Of a DNA stretch of 64,000 bases, positions 50,984 through 60,460 are shown one piece after another. The notes beneath the pieces are model-generated. The model worked only from the letters and a program-made list of their open reading frames with translations. It was not told where the DNA came from and made no database searches. The stretch is from JAHBXE01 sp044222195 (GTDB lineage: Bacteria > Planctomycetota > Phycisphaerae > Phycisphaerales > UBA1924): NCBI GenBank assembly GCA_044222195.1, contig JBGANS010000021.1, positions 1 through 64,000 of the forward strand, given 5' to 3'. A program made the translations under genes and the position numbers. Position 1 is the stretch's first letter. The number at the start of each line of letters is the position of its first letter.

Positions 50984-51922
50984 GTGAACCGACTCGCCCT
51001 CATCCCCGTGGTGAGTTGCGGCATAGGAGCCCTTGCTTCCGAGCCCGACTTTCTCGTCGCGATCCGGGACACCGGCGATGTCGTCCGGATCAACCTCTCG
51101 ACGGGCGCGGGCGTCCAACTCGGCGGCAGCGGAATCCGGTGCGCCGGGGCCATCGGTTCGCGCGGCACCCAGTTCATGGGGAGTTCCTTTGACTATCTCT
51201 ACACGGTCGGGGCCGCGGAGCCGTTCCAGGGTCATCGCCTGGTCGTAAACCGTTGGAACGGATCCATCTGGCAGTCAACCCCGATCACGGGTGTACCCGC
51301 AGGGCATCATCTCGCGGGACTCGCGTCTGACTCGAACGGGTACTTCTGCATCTTTCAGCCCAAGGACCCGTTCGCGCCCGACTTGCTTGCCAAGCTGGAC
51401 TACAACGGATCATCGTGGAGCATCGTGGGGTCCACCGGCCGCAGCGACCTGACCTGTATCGCCGCCTCCAACGGAACGATGTACGCCCTCGGCGCCTCGA
51501 GCGGCGGCGCGCTGTATTCCATCAATCCCACGACCGGCGCCGCCACGTTGATCGGCGGAGGCAGCTTCGGTGGCGATGTTCAGGCCCTCACGGGCACTCC
51601 ACAAGGGCAGCTGTTCTGCTGCGGCGCCAATCTCCGCTCCATCAATCCGATGACAGGACAAACCACACTGATCGGCCCGATTGGTTCCTCCGGCATCTCG
51701 GCCCTCGCCTTTGTTCGAGGGAACATCTGCCGCATTGAATGCGACGGCAATCACCACGGCATCACTGGCAACGACTTCCAGTGTTTCCTCGACCGCTTCG
51801 CCGCTGGCGATCCATGGGCCAACTGCGACGAAAGCACGGCCACTCCCCTGCTCACGGCCAATGACTTCCAGTGCATTCTCAACGAATACGCGATTGCCTT
51901 GGCGGGTCAGTGCTCATTTTGA
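50984..51922 (+). CDS. Secreted propeller-like protein with paired GC-type dockerin-like tail
   Basis: The 312-residue product starts at GTG 50984 (AGGAGG six bases upstream) with a signal peptide MNRLALIPVVSCGIGALASE. The body has repeating short blocks (YSINPTTGAATLIGGGSF, LRSINPMTGQTTLIGPIG) like those of six- or seven-bladed beta-propeller surface proteins. The tail has a degenerate first motif (CDGNHHGITGNDFQCFLDRF) and a second one with FQCILNEYA in place of FQCFLNKFA. Function unknown; a surface or exported protein is inferred. Confidence 0.82.
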   Translation: MNRLALIPVVSCGIGALASEPDFLVAIRDTGDVVRINLSTGAGVQLGGSGIRCAGAIGSRGTQFMGSSFDYLYTVGAAEPFQGHRLVVNRWNGSIWQSTPITGVPAGHHLAGLASDSNGYFCIFQPKDPFAPDLLAKLDYNGSSWSIVGSTGRSDLTCIAASNGTMYALGASSGGALYSINPTTGAATLIGGGSFGGDVQALTGTPQGQLFCCGANLRSINPMTGQTTLIGPIGSSGISALAFVRGNICRIECDGNHHGITGNDFQCFLDRFAAGDPWANCDESTATPLLTANDFQCILNEYAIALAGQCSF

Positions 51923-52135
51923 AGCGATTGGCCTCAGGTGGCGACTGCAGGTGGCCGGAACGCAAGGCCGCACCCATCCCGGCCGCAAGCCGTTTCATTC
52001 GCGTGATCAACGAGTTCGCGGCGGGCAACACGTATCATCCCGGCTAAAACCAGGCAAAGTGCCGCGAAGGCACCTATTGTTACGACGACACCATTCCTAA
52101 CCGCCGTCCTCGCCCGGCCTGCCCCGAAGCCCAGC

Positions 52136-54034
52136 ATGCCCGACACCACTGCCTCCCATATCCGCAACGTCGCCATCATCGCCCACGTCGACCATGGCAA
52201 GACCACCCTGGTGGACAAGCTCCTCATGCAGTCGGGGATGTTCCGCGCCGGCGAACTCGAAAAGCTCGCCGGCGGCCAGCACGACCTGATCATGGACAGC
52301 AACCCGCTCGAACGCGAGCGCGGCATCACCATCCTCTCCAAGAACTGCGCCGTCAACTACCACTCCATCGACGGCCACGACTACCGCATCAACATCATCG
52401 ATACCCCCGGCCACGCCGACTTCGGAGGCGAGGTTGAGCGAGTCCTCCGCATGGCCGACGGCTGCCTCCTGCTCGTCGACGCCCTCGACGGCCCCATGCC
52501 CCAGACCAAGTTCGTCCTCACCAAGGCCCTCGAAGCCGGGCTCAAGCCCGTCGTCGTCGTCAACAAGGTCGATCGCCCCAACGCCCGACCCCACCAGGTC
52601 GTCGTCGAAGTCTTCGAGCTCCTCTTCGAACTCGGCGCCGACGACCACGCCCTCGACTTCAAGACCATCTTCTGCTCCGGCCGCGAGGGCTGGGCCACGA
52701 TGGAACTCCACGACAAGCAGCCTATCCCGACCTCCGGCGACCTCCGCGCCGTCTTTGAAACCATCATCAAGGAAATCCCCGCCCCCAAGGACAACCCGAC
52801 CGCCCCTCTCCAGGCCCTCATCACCACCCTCGACTACAACGATTACGTCGGCCGAATCGGCATCGGCCGCGTCTTCGCCGGCACCATCAAGGTCGGCCAG
52901 CAGGTCGCCATCCTCCAACGCGACGGCACCCGCATCAACTCCCGCGTCGGCAAGCTCCTCCAGTTCGAGGGCCTCAAGCGCGTCGAGGTCCAGGAAGTCT
53001 CCGCCGGCGACCTCCTCGCCATCGTCGGCCTCGAATCCGTCGACATCGGCAACACCATCGCCGACCCGGAAAACCCCGTCGCGCTCCCGCCCGTCAAGGT
53101 CGACGAGCCGACCATGACGATGCTCTTCCGAATCAACGACTCCCCCTTCGCCGGCCAGGAAGGAAAGTTCGTCACCAGCCGCCAGATCCGCGAACGGCTC
53201 ATGCACGAGCTCGAAAAGAACGTCGCCCTCCGCGTCACCACCGGAAAAACCTCCGACGAGTTCATCGTCTCCGGCCGCGGCGTCCTCCACCTCGGAATCC
53301 TCCTCGAAACCATGCGCCGCGAGGGCTTCGAGCTCTCCATCGGCAAGCCGGAGGTCATCATCCGCGAGATCGACGGCGTCGCCAGTGAGCCCATCGAGGA
53401 GCTCGTCGTCGATGTCCCCAACGATTCGATCGGCAAGGTCATGGAACTCGTCGGCGCCCGCAAGGCCGAAATGAAGAAGATGGAGCCTCGCGGCGATTCC
53501 CTCACGCACCTCGCCTTCGAGATCCCCTCCCGCGCCCTCATCGGCCTGCGGGGCCGCCTGCTCACCGCCACACAGGGTGAGGCGATCATGCACCACACCT
53601 TCCTCAAGTACGCTCCGATCAACAGCGAGCCCCTCCGCCGCCAGCAGGGCGTCATGATCGCCACCGACTCCGGCGCCGTCACCGGCTACGCCGTCGAAAA
53701 CGTTCACGATCGCGGCGTCCTCTTCGTCGTCCCCGGCGACAAGATCTACGCCGGCCAGGTCGTGGGCGAACACAACCGCGACAACGACCTCCCCATCAAT
53801 ATCACCCGGACCAAGCACCTCTCCAACGTTCGCAATCCCAACAAGGAAGCCACCGTCACGCTCAAGGCCCCGCGCAAGATGTCACTCGAAGAGTGCATCG
53901 AATACGTCGAGGACGACGAACTGATCGAGGTCACCCCCGGGCCCATCCGCCTCCGCAAGAAGATCCTCGACGAATCTCAGCGCAAGCGTGCCGACCGCCA
54001 GCAGCGGGACCGGGAAGAAGCCGGCAAGGCCTGA
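52136..54034 (+). CDS. typA: Ribosome-associated GTPase TypA/BipA
   Basis: The 632-residue product is a translational GTPase of the EF-G-like family involved in ribosome assembly and stress adaptation. The G domain shows AHVDHGKTTL (G1), RERGITI (G2 region), DTPGHADFGGEVERVLRMAD (G3) and NKVDR (G4). EF-G-like domains and the BipA-specific C-terminal region follow, with RALIGLRGRLLTATQGEAIM and the YAGQVVGEHNRDNDLPINI block. Full length is normal. ATG start; no strong ribosome site is visible in the 213-bp upstream spacer, which shows no gene. Confidence 0.97.
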   Translation: MPDTTASHIRNVAIIAHVDHGKTTLVDKLLMQSGMFRAGELEKLAGGQHDLIMDSNPLERERGITILSKNCAVNYHSIDGHDYRINIIDTPGHADFGGEVERVLRMADGCLLLVDALDGPMPQTKFVLTKALEAGLKPVVVVNKVDRPNARPHQVVVEVFELLFELGADDHALDFKTIFCSGREGWATMELHDKQPIPTSGDLRAVFETIIKEIPAPKDNPTAPLQALITTLDYNDYVGRIGIGRVFAGTIKVGQQVAILQRDGTRINSRVGKLLQFEGLKRVEVQEVSAGDLLAIVGLESVDIGNTIADPENPVALPPVKVDEPTMTMLFRINDSPFAGQEGKFVTSRQIRERLMHELEKNVALRVTTGKTSDEFIVSGRGVLHLGILLETMRREGFELSIGKPEVIIREIDGVASEPIEELVVDVPNDSIGKVMELVGARKAEMKKMEPRGDSLTHLAFEIPSRALIGLRGRLLTATQGEAIMHHTFLKYAPINSEPLRRQQGVMIATDSGAVTGYAVENVHDRGVLFVVPGDKIYAGQVVGEHNRDNDLPINITRTKHLSNVRNPNKEATVTLKAPRKMSLEECIEYVEDDELIEVTPGPIRLRKKILDESQRKRADRQQRDREEAGKA

Positions 54035-54122
54035 TCCACGTCCCCGGTACGGCCAAACGCACGCCAAATCGAAGTTCCGGGTTGCATTTTCCGCGGCATG
54101 AGTTCTGATATACGGACTCGCC

Positions 54123-54863
54123 ATGCGCACCCACCTGAGCACGCTCGCCATCTGTGTCACCGCCGGCCTCGCCCACGCGCAGGTCGCCGATGACAGCTTC
54201 GAGGTGTCCGGACCGCTCTACCCCGCCGCCGCGCCCTGGACCCAGTTCTCCAGCAACTTCGGCACCCCCCTCTGCGACGGCTCGGTCTTCGGGCCCGGCG
54301 AACCCACCGCCGCGCGCACCGGCCAGTGGTGGGCCTGGTTCGGCGGAATGGACACCGGCGTCGAACACGGCGTCCTCACCCAGTCCATCACCATCCCCGC
54401 CGGCAACAACTCCCTCCGCTTCTACCTCAACGCCGACAGCGACCGCCCAACCTCCCTCGACTACCTCCGCATTCTCATCGACGGAACGCCCGTCTTCGGC
54501 ATCTTCAACCACCAGCTCGGCCCGTACAACGCGGCCTACATGCCCGTCGTGATCGACGTCACCGCGTACTCCGGCGCCACCCGAACGCTCCAGTTCGACA
54601 GCCAGACCTTCGGCGGCGGCTTCCTCACCAACTTTTTCGTCGACGACGTCACCATCATCGCCGGCACCGCCAACCCCTGCTACCCCAACTGCGACGCCAG
54701 CACCGCGCTCCCCCTCCTCACCGCCAACGACTTCCAGTGCTTCCTCGACAGGTTCGCCTCCAACAGCCCCTACGCCAACTGCGACGGAAGCACCGTCCTC
54801 CCGTCCCTCACCGCCAACGACTTCCAGTGCTTTCTGAACAAGTTCGCCGCGGGGTGCTCATAG
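54123..54863 (+). CDS. Secreted beta-sandwich protein with paired GC-type dockerin-like tail
   Basis: The 246-residue product has a signal peptide (MRTHLSTLAICVTAGLAHAQ). The middle (about 22-180) looks like a jelly-roll or carbohydrate-binding-like sandwich: DDSFEVSGPLYPAAAPWTQF, LTQSITIPAGNNSLRFYLNA, FFVDDVTIIAG, a layout common in MAM/CBM-type modules. The tail has two CDxSTxLPxLTANDFQCFLxxFA motifs ending AAGCS. Two base pairs separate its stop from the next gene's start, so the pair is probably co-expressed. Ligand unknown. Confidence 0.85.
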   Translation: MRTHLSTLAICVTAGLAHAQVADDSFEVSGPLYPAAAPWTQFSSNFGTPLCDGSVFGPGEPTAARTGQWWAWFGGMDTGVEHGVLTQSITIPAGNNSLRFYLNADSDRPTSLDYLRILIDGTPVFGIFNHQLGPYNAAYMPVVIDVTAYSGATRTLQFDSQTFGGGFLTNFFVDDVTIIAGTANPCYPNCDASTALPLLTANDFQCFLDRFASNSPYANCDGSTVLPSLTANDFQCFLNKFAAGCS

Positions 54864-54865
54864 TC

Positions 54866-56845
54866 ATGCTACACATCAGCACGTTATTCCGGCTCGTTGC
54901 TTTCGTCTTGATTGGCGCGTCGACGCGATCGTCCGCCCAGTCGGTCGAATGGACACAGCCTGTCAATTCGCCCCGATTTAACCATGCAATGGCTTACGAC
55001 TCCACTCGTGCGGTCACCGTCCTGTTCGGCGGCAGCAATGGTCTGTATACTGCTGAAACCTGGGAATGGAACGGCACTGTGTGGTCGCAACGAGTAGCGG
55101 TCGGTCCTGCTCCTCGGGTTGATCACGCGATGGCCTATGACAGTGCCCGTGGAGTAACCGGACTTTTCGGTGGGTACAACGGCCACCACACCGCCGAGAC
55201 TTGGGAATGGAACGGAACGGTGTGGACTCAGCGAGGAGTCAGCGGCCCAACCGCCCGAAGCCGCCACGCGATGACCTACGATGCTTCGCGCGGCGTAATT
55301 GTCCTCTTTGGCGGCAACACTGGAACTGGTGCAAGCGCAGAGACCTGGGAATGGAACGGAACTTCTTGGACACAGCGAAACGCAGCTGGGCCCAGTGCGC
55401 GATTCGGCCATGCGATGTCTTATGACGCAGCTCGCGGCGTGACCGTGCTTTTTGGCGGCACAAACGGCAATAGCAGTAATGCAGAGACTTGGGAATGGAA
55501 CGGGGCCGTTTGGACGCAGCGCGCCGTCAGCGGTCCGTCGACTCGGAATGAGCATGCGATGACATACGACTCTTCCCGCGGGGTCACTGTGCTCTTCGGT
55601 GGACAGCTGAGCACGTACCTCGGAGAGACCTGGGAGTGGAATGGCACCACGTGGTCGCAACGCTTGGTGAACGCACCATCACCCCGCGCTGCCCACGCGA
55701 TCGCTTACGACGCGTCTCGCGGTGCGACGGTGCTCTTTGGAGGATTCAACGGCGACTTCCAGGGCGACACGTGGAGTTGGAACGGAACGCAGTGGGTGCA
55801 GCTCGCGACCAGTTCCCCTTCGCTTCGGTTCAGCCATGCAGCAGCGTTTGATTCAGCGCGCAATGTCGGAGTGCTATTCGGTGGATATAGCGGTAGCATT
55901 TACAACGGAGAGACTTGGGAGTGGGACGGCGCCGCCTGGATCCAACGCGCGGTAAGTGGGCCCGAGCCAAGATCTGCTCATGCAATGGCGTACGACTCGG
56001 CTCGTGCAGTTACCGTGCTTTTTGGCGGTTTCACCGGTGGCGGCAGTAGCGGCCAAACCTGGGAATGGAATGGATCCGCGTGGAGCCAGCGAATGGTGAC
56101 AGGACCGTCGGCACGAACATTGCATGCGATGTCATACGACGCGGCACGAGGAGTGACGGTGTTCTTCGGAGGACGCTCTAGCAGTGTGTCTTTCAATGGC
56201 GACACCTGGGAATGGAACGGCGTAACATGGGCGCAACGAGCCGTGAGCGGTCCCTCGGCCCGCATTGCCCACTCGATGTGCTATGACCCAGGTCGAGCGG
56301 TCACTGTCCTCTTTGGGGGCAGTTCCGTCGCGGGGCCCAGCAACGAGACCTGGGAATGGAACGGAACAAACTGGACGCAGCGATCTGTTAGTGGCCCCAC
56401 AGCGCGAGATTTTCACTCAATGGCCTTTGATAGAGCCCGGGGCGTTGCTGTTGTCTTCGGCGGAGCGAATGGAAGCACTTATCGCGATGACATCTGGGAA
56501 TGGAACGGTAACGCGTGGAGTCAGCGGCCTCTTGGCGCACCTGTAGCGCGCGCACGCCACACGATGGTTTACGATACCGCGCGGGGGGCCAGCCTTCTCT
56601 TCGGGGGCACGCCTGACGGTGGGTACGGAATGACTGACACATGGGTCTTGCGAGTGTCTTGCTATGTCAACTGCGACAGCAGCACCGGAATTCCTGCACT
56701 CACGGCCAATGACTTCCAGTGCTTCCTCAGTAGATACGCGTCAAACAGTCCTTATGCGAATTGCGACGGCTCCACATTGGCACCGGTCCTCACCGCCAAC
56801 GACTTCCAGTGTTTCATCAACAAATTCGCCGCCGGCTGCTCCTAA
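54866..56845 (+). CDS. Secreted 12-Kelch-repeat protein with paired GC-type dockerin-like tail
   Basis: The 659-residue product starts at ATG 54866 with a signal peptide (MLHISTLFRLVAFVLIGAST, cleavage near SSAQS). I count twelve repeats of about 48 residues, each with HAMxYDxxRxVTVLFGG then ETWEWNGTxWxQR, the Kelch/galactose-oxidase blade pattern; this suggests two six-bladed propellers. The tail has two CDxSTxxPxLTANDFQCFxxxFA motifs ending AAGCS. Base usage is visibly richer in A and T at third positions than in typA or the preceding gene. Surface binding protein is inferred. An upstream extension from 54326 overlaps the preceding gene and is rejected. Confidence 0.88.
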   Translation: MLHISTLFRLVAFVLIGASTRSSAQSVEWTQPVNSPRFNHAMAYDSTRAVTVLFGGSNGLYTAETWEWNGTVWSQRVAVGPAPRVDHAMAYDSARGVTGLFGGYNGHHTAETWEWNGTVWTQRGVSGPTARSRHAMTYDASRGVIVLFGGNTGTGASAETWEWNGTSWTQRNAAGPSARFGHAMSYDAARGVTVLFGGTNGNSSNAETWEWNGAVWTQRAVSGPSTRNEHAMTYDSSRGVTVLFGGQLSTYLGETWEWNGTTWSQRLVNAPSPRAAHAIAYDASRGATVLFGGFNGDFQGDTWSWNGTQWVQLATSSPSLRFSHAAAFDSARNVGVLFGGYSGSIYNGETWEWDGAAWIQRAVSGPEPRSAHAMAYDSARAVTVLFGGFTGGGSSGQTWEWNGSAWSQRMVTGPSARTLHAMSYDAARGVTVFFGGRSSSVSFNGDTWEWNGVTWAQRAVSGPSARIAHSMCYDPGRAVTVLFGGSSVAGPSNETWEWNGTNWTQRSVSGPTARDFHSMAFDRARGVAVVFGGANGSTYRDDIWEWNGNAWSQRPLGAPVARARHTMVYDTARGASLLFGGTPDGGYGMTDTWVLRVSCYVNCDSSTGIPALTANDFQCFLSRYASNSPYANCDGSTLAPVLTANDFQCFINKFAAGCS

Positions 56846-56866
56846 CCCCGTCCCTACCCTTCCATC

Positions 56867-57478
56867 ATGGCTGACATGCCGACTTCGCCGATCGACCGCC
56901 GTGTCTGGCGTCTCGGCTTCCTGCTCACAGGCAACGCCGACGCCGCATCCTCGCTCATCGGCCTCGTCCGCCGCACCCGCAAGGACGCCGCCTCGCTCGA
57001 GCCCGCGATCCTCGACCGCATGATCATCCAGAACGCCCGCTCCCTCGCCCGCGAGCAGACCGCTTCTCTTCCAGCGGTCTCCCAATCAACTCCCGCAACC
57101 CTCGCCACGGCAACCGACGCCCTCTCCGCCGCTCTCAAACTCTCGCGCCAGCCTCTCGAAGCCTGGGTCTTGAAGCGCCTCGACGACCTCGACGACCTGC
57201 ACATCGCCCGCGCCATGGACTGCTCCAAGTCCGCCGCGCGCCTCCACCTTGGCGCCGCCGATGAATCCATCGCCCTCCGCCTCGGAGATCGTCTCTCCCC
57301 CTGCATCGCCGCCCTGCGCGATTACGCCGACTCTCTCAACCCCGCCACCCTCATCGACGACTACCACATCCGCATCCGCCAGGCCCGTGCTCGCCGGATC
57401 AAGGTCATCGCCGTCGCCGCGGCCGCGGCAATTCTCGTCCTCAGCTATGTTGCCTTGAAACTCCTTCTCTCAGGCTGA
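56867..57478 (+). CDS. Sigma-factor-like protein with C-terminal membrane anchor
   Basis: The 203-residue product begins MADMPTSPIDRRVWRLGFLL. Residues about 10-40 (LGFLLTGNADAASSLIGLVR) resemble the start of ECF sigma region 2, and about 95-135 (EAWVLKRLDDLDDLHIARAM, then DCSKSAARLHLGAADESI) resembles region 4 with its helix-turn-helix. The signature region 2 promoter-melting residues are not obvious. A hydrophobic helix at the extreme C-terminus (VIAVAAAAAILVLSYVALKL) predicts a membrane anchor. It may be a degenerate or membrane-held regulator; DNA-binding ability is uncertain. No good ribosome site was seen before the ATG. Confidence 0.65.
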   Translation: MADMPTSPIDRRVWRLGFLLTGNADAASSLIGLVRRTRKDAASLEPAILDRMIIQNARSLAREQTASLPAVSQSTPATLATATDALSAALKLSRQPLEAWVLKRLDDLDDLHIARAMDCSKSAARLHLGAADESIALRLGDRLSPCIAALRDYADSLNPATLIDDYHIRIRQARARRIKVIAVAAAAAILVLSYVALKLLLSG

Positions 57479-57587
57479 CCGGTGACCGTGATGTGCAGGG
57501 CCGTCCGCTCTTGCTCTGTGGATGTCGCAGTCTGACTGGATGCCGGCTCGCGGCGTGCCGAGCAGTTCTCCGTGCGTTGCGCCCGCC

Positions 57588-58718
57588 TCACGGCTGCTGC
57601 GCACACCCGCAGGTGTAGAAGTTGAGAAAGCACGACAGATCCGTTCCGTTGTGCACGCCGTCGGCGTTCATATCCGTACCGGCTGTGCCTTGACTGAATC
57701 CCTGTCCGAACGCCACGACGTCGTTTGCGTCCACGACGCCGGTGTTGTCGATATCAGCTTGGCAGACGGAAATCCGAGTGACGTACACGCTGCACCGATC
57801 CGTGACGGTGCTTTCGACCTTCGGATAAGCGACGTAGATGAGACAGCCGGATGAATCGATCGAGATGTAGTCGCCGATGCGTGGGTTCGCGTGCGGGAAT
57901 ACCGAGTATGGCTGCGTGAGCCGATACGGAGCGAGGGGGCTCCCGGTGGGCACCGGGAACTGGGTGAAACGGATGTAGCTCACATCGATCGGGGGCGTGT
58001 CCAGCGAATCTGTGATGGGTTGGTGCGGCATGCGCAAGTAGGCGAGATTGATCCCACCGTATCCATCGACGGTGATCGCTGGGAAAAACTGATCGGCGCC
58101 ATTCACGCAAGCCCCGGTGTTGTCGCTGAGCAAGGTATCCGAGAGGCGCTGGACCGTCCTGTCAATAACTCCATCCAGCCGGTAGGTGATCTTCGCGATG
58201 TAGATGTCGACGTTCTGGTCGGCGGGATTGGGATACTGCGTAGCTGATCCGATGAACGCGACGTAGACCGTCCTCGCATCCGCCGGGTCACGGCAGATCG
58301 ATGGATGCTGACCAACGACCAGCGGACCGTAAAAAGCCTCAAGCCCGAAAACAGGATAAATGCTGGGTGTACCAGGTCCAGTCTCATTGACGAGTTGAAT
58401 GGCACTTTCCCAGTATTCCTCTTGGCTCAACTCAGGCGACCCATTCCGGCAGACGTCGATCCTCGCAAAGTCTGAGTGGTTGAAAGCCCCGGGCTGTTCA
58501 TACACCATGATCAGCTTGCCGGCATCCACCCCGGCCGAACTCGGTTGCACCACCGGCATGGCGCCGAAGCCGAAAAGAGGCGCCGGCGCATTCTGGGGGA
58601 GTATCCGTGTTTCAAGGGGCGACCACGCAGCCCCGGGCATGCCGTTCGTGGACTTGCGCCACATCAAGGAGTCAGTCAGGTCCGGGTGATTCACGCGCGT
58701 GAACCCCATGTACATCAT
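57588..58718 (-). CDS. BNR-like surface protein with classical dockerin tail, probable 3' part of a broken gene
   Basis: The 376-residue frame starts abruptly at MMYMGFTRVNHPDLTDSLMW with no signal peptide. It has sialidase/BNR-like blocks (LMWRKSTNGMPGAAWSPLET, VYVAFIGSATQYPNPADQNV, RIGDYISIDSSGCLIYVAYP). The end carries two classical EF-hand dockerin loops, ADIDNTGVVDAND and TDMNADGVHNGTD, unlike the cysteine type on the other proteins. Sequence continuing the same fold lies upstream in other frames (58754-59383), so this is probably the downstream part of one frameshifted gene. Confidence 0.65.
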   Translation of the reverse strand: MMYMGFTRVNHPDLTDSLMWRKSTNGMPGAAWSPLETRILPQNAPAPLFGFGAMPVVQPSSAGVDAGKLIMVYEQPGAFNHSDFARIDVCRNGSPELSQEEYWESAIQLVNETGPGTPSIYPVFGLEAFYGPLVVGQHPSICRDPADARTVYVAFIGSATQYPNPADQNVDIYIAKITYRLDGVIDRTVQRLSDTLLSDNTGACVNGADQFFPAITVDGYGGINLAYLRMPHQPITDSLDTPPIDVSYIRFTQFPVPTGSPLAPYRLTQPYSVFPHANPRIGDYISIDSSGCLIYVAYPKVESTVTDRCSVYVTRISVCQADIDNTGVVDANDVVAFGQGFSQGTAGTDMNADGVHNGTDLSCFLNFYTCGCAQQP

Positions 58719-58753
58719 TCCGCCGGATTTTGATCAACCCGGCAGCGCCGTCA

Positions 58754-59383
58754 TCACCGTAATCGCCAGGCCCCACGCAGCGGATCGATCACGCTCGGAT
58801 CGTCTGGCAACCGTTCCGGTCCCACCGGATTAGCGCACACGGCAAACCAGCTGTGCCCCGGCAGGGCCAGGCCAAGCCGGAGCCACAGCCGGTAGAGGTT
58901 GTCGCCAGTCTGCGGCCAGGCTGTCATCGGTCGAACCACTGCCACGCGGTTCGCTGTATCCCGGCGGAAGTGGGAGCAGCCGCTATCCGGTATACTCACG
59001 TGCAGTTGCCAGAATCCAGCGGTGCTGATGGCGTAATAAATCCAGCGCAGGTTCTGGCATCGAGGACGCGCTGCTGGAAGTTGCACGCGGCGATCAGGTG
59101 GTTCGGATTGGTCCTGCTCCGCGAGATGCTGAATGGTGTAGGCGTCTCCATCCACTTGGGGATAGATCATGATCGTGGTGTTGAAGGTTGGCGGCGGGGG
59201 CTGGCCGCAAGGCGATTTGATACACAAACCAGCGCGCTGACGATCGAAGTGGACGCCGTTTCGCATAGTGATATCTCCGGAAACAGGCTTTGTTTCAGCC
59301 CATGTCAAACGCAGTCGCCGTGCAAGATCCTTGCAGCCCTGGAGGTCTTGGGTCAGGCAAACGACCGTCGCCGTCCCCACCAA
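58754..59383 (-). pseudogene. Frameshifted 5' portion of the BNR-like surface protein
   Basis: The minus-strand frame here encodes stretches that look like the missing front of the downstream gene, but in changing phase. A HLIAACNFQQRVLDA block in one frame is followed by QNLRWIYYAIS in another, as in proteins with a 'not all data, real-time reading' BNR layout. RPMTAWPQTGD and a GDYGDDGA block appear near the junction to 58718. At least two or three frameshifts are needed. Sequencing error is an alternative to true decay. Confidence 0.5.
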
Positions 59384-59619
59384 GCTGCTCTCGCTCCGCG
59401 CATGTTCTTGTAGTTCACCATCGCTCAGGTTTCAACCAGGCGGGCATATCGTGGGATTCCAGGCCATTGGAGGTTGCAGATTGGTCCACGGTGACGACTC
59501 AGGGTGTACGCCGTCGAGAACAGGGTGTGTTGGGTGGGTTTCGGCCTGCGACGACCTGGAGTTCTGGCCAACTTTCGGATCAACGTTTGTCGAACTTGGC
59601 GTCTTCAACGCTGCCACCG

Positions 59620-60442
59620 GCGAGGGTGTTCCTGTTGACAGCAGAGGCGGGTTGGTCGATGGTCAGCGGGCGCCTTCGCCATGGAACGGAACCTGAGGAG
59701 TCTGGTTGACTTTCATCCTGTCTGGGCTGATGTTTTGGTGATCCGCAGGGCCGATACTGTGCCAGGTGGGTCAGACCCAGACGCTGCGACCGCCGACTCC
59801 GGTTGCGGTCTGGTTCGGAACCGCAGCCTCGCGGTCAGAGTATCCCCTTGGTGCGAAGACTCGGACGCCCGCGCTGCATGGGGGGACAGGACAGGGCGGG
59901 TCAGTGAGCTGGTTGCAGCCGGTCGCGACCACTCACGCCGCAGCTTGGTCGGGGAGCGGCAGCTGTGGGAGCTGACGGGGACCAGGCTTTGCATCAGGAA
60001 TCAATGGGATGCACGGCGATCAGCAGGTCGGCACCGTGTCGCTGCCGACGGGCCTGCGCGGCGATCTGGGTGGCACGGCGGCGTCGACCACGTGTGCACC
60101 CTTTCACCAATCAAGGCTCGTTCTCCCGGATTATTTTGACCTGCGGCTCGGCCAAGTTGGCCTCTGGCAATTGCGCAGGTGTAAAGCCCGGCATGGTCAG
60201 CTCGCGAAGACAGCCTGCTCGATCTCTACCAGTTCCTCCCCCCCGGAGCGGGTGAATCCGCCGCGCTCTGCGTTGAGGAGGTCAACGGTGTCTTCACCGT
60301 CGGCGGGTACGCGAGATACGGCGTGAACTACCGGCCGTTTGTGTGGGTGGGTGTGCCCGCACCCGGTTCAGCCGTCGTCCTTTGCGGCGCAGCAGTGTTC
60401 GCCGCGCGCGGACGGCGAAACCCGCAACCTCGGCGGGCTTAG
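59620..60442 (+). pseudogene. Decayed HAF-like repeat surface protein with PEP-CTERM-like end
   Basis: Coding traces switch between plus-strand frames: SLVDFHPVWADVLVI, VWFGTAASRSEYPLGAKT, THAAAWSGSGSCGS, GINGMHGDQQVGTVSLPTGL, then AAIWV and GTAAS in different phases, and finally a clean frame LDLYQFLPPGAGESAALCVE. These echo the repeated 'xxAxxWxGxAxSxVDLxP' units of HAF-type exported proteins. The last frame ends VWVGVPAPGSAVVLCGAAVF followed by AARGRR, a PEP-CTERM-like anchor (VPAPGS, hydrophobic helix, basic tail), and stops at 60442. The 5' limit is uncertain. Confidence 0.55.
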
Positions 60443-60460
60443 GCGGTATTCTCTCCGCCG

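Noticed and set aside
52097..53818. Minus-strand 573-codon frame opposite typA
   Set aside because: Asp/Val/Glu-rich shadow of typA codons; the typA frame has all GTPase motifs.
58853..59413. Plus-strand frame of 186 codons
   Set aside because: It lies opposite the decayed BNR-like gene and shows no likeness to any protein family.
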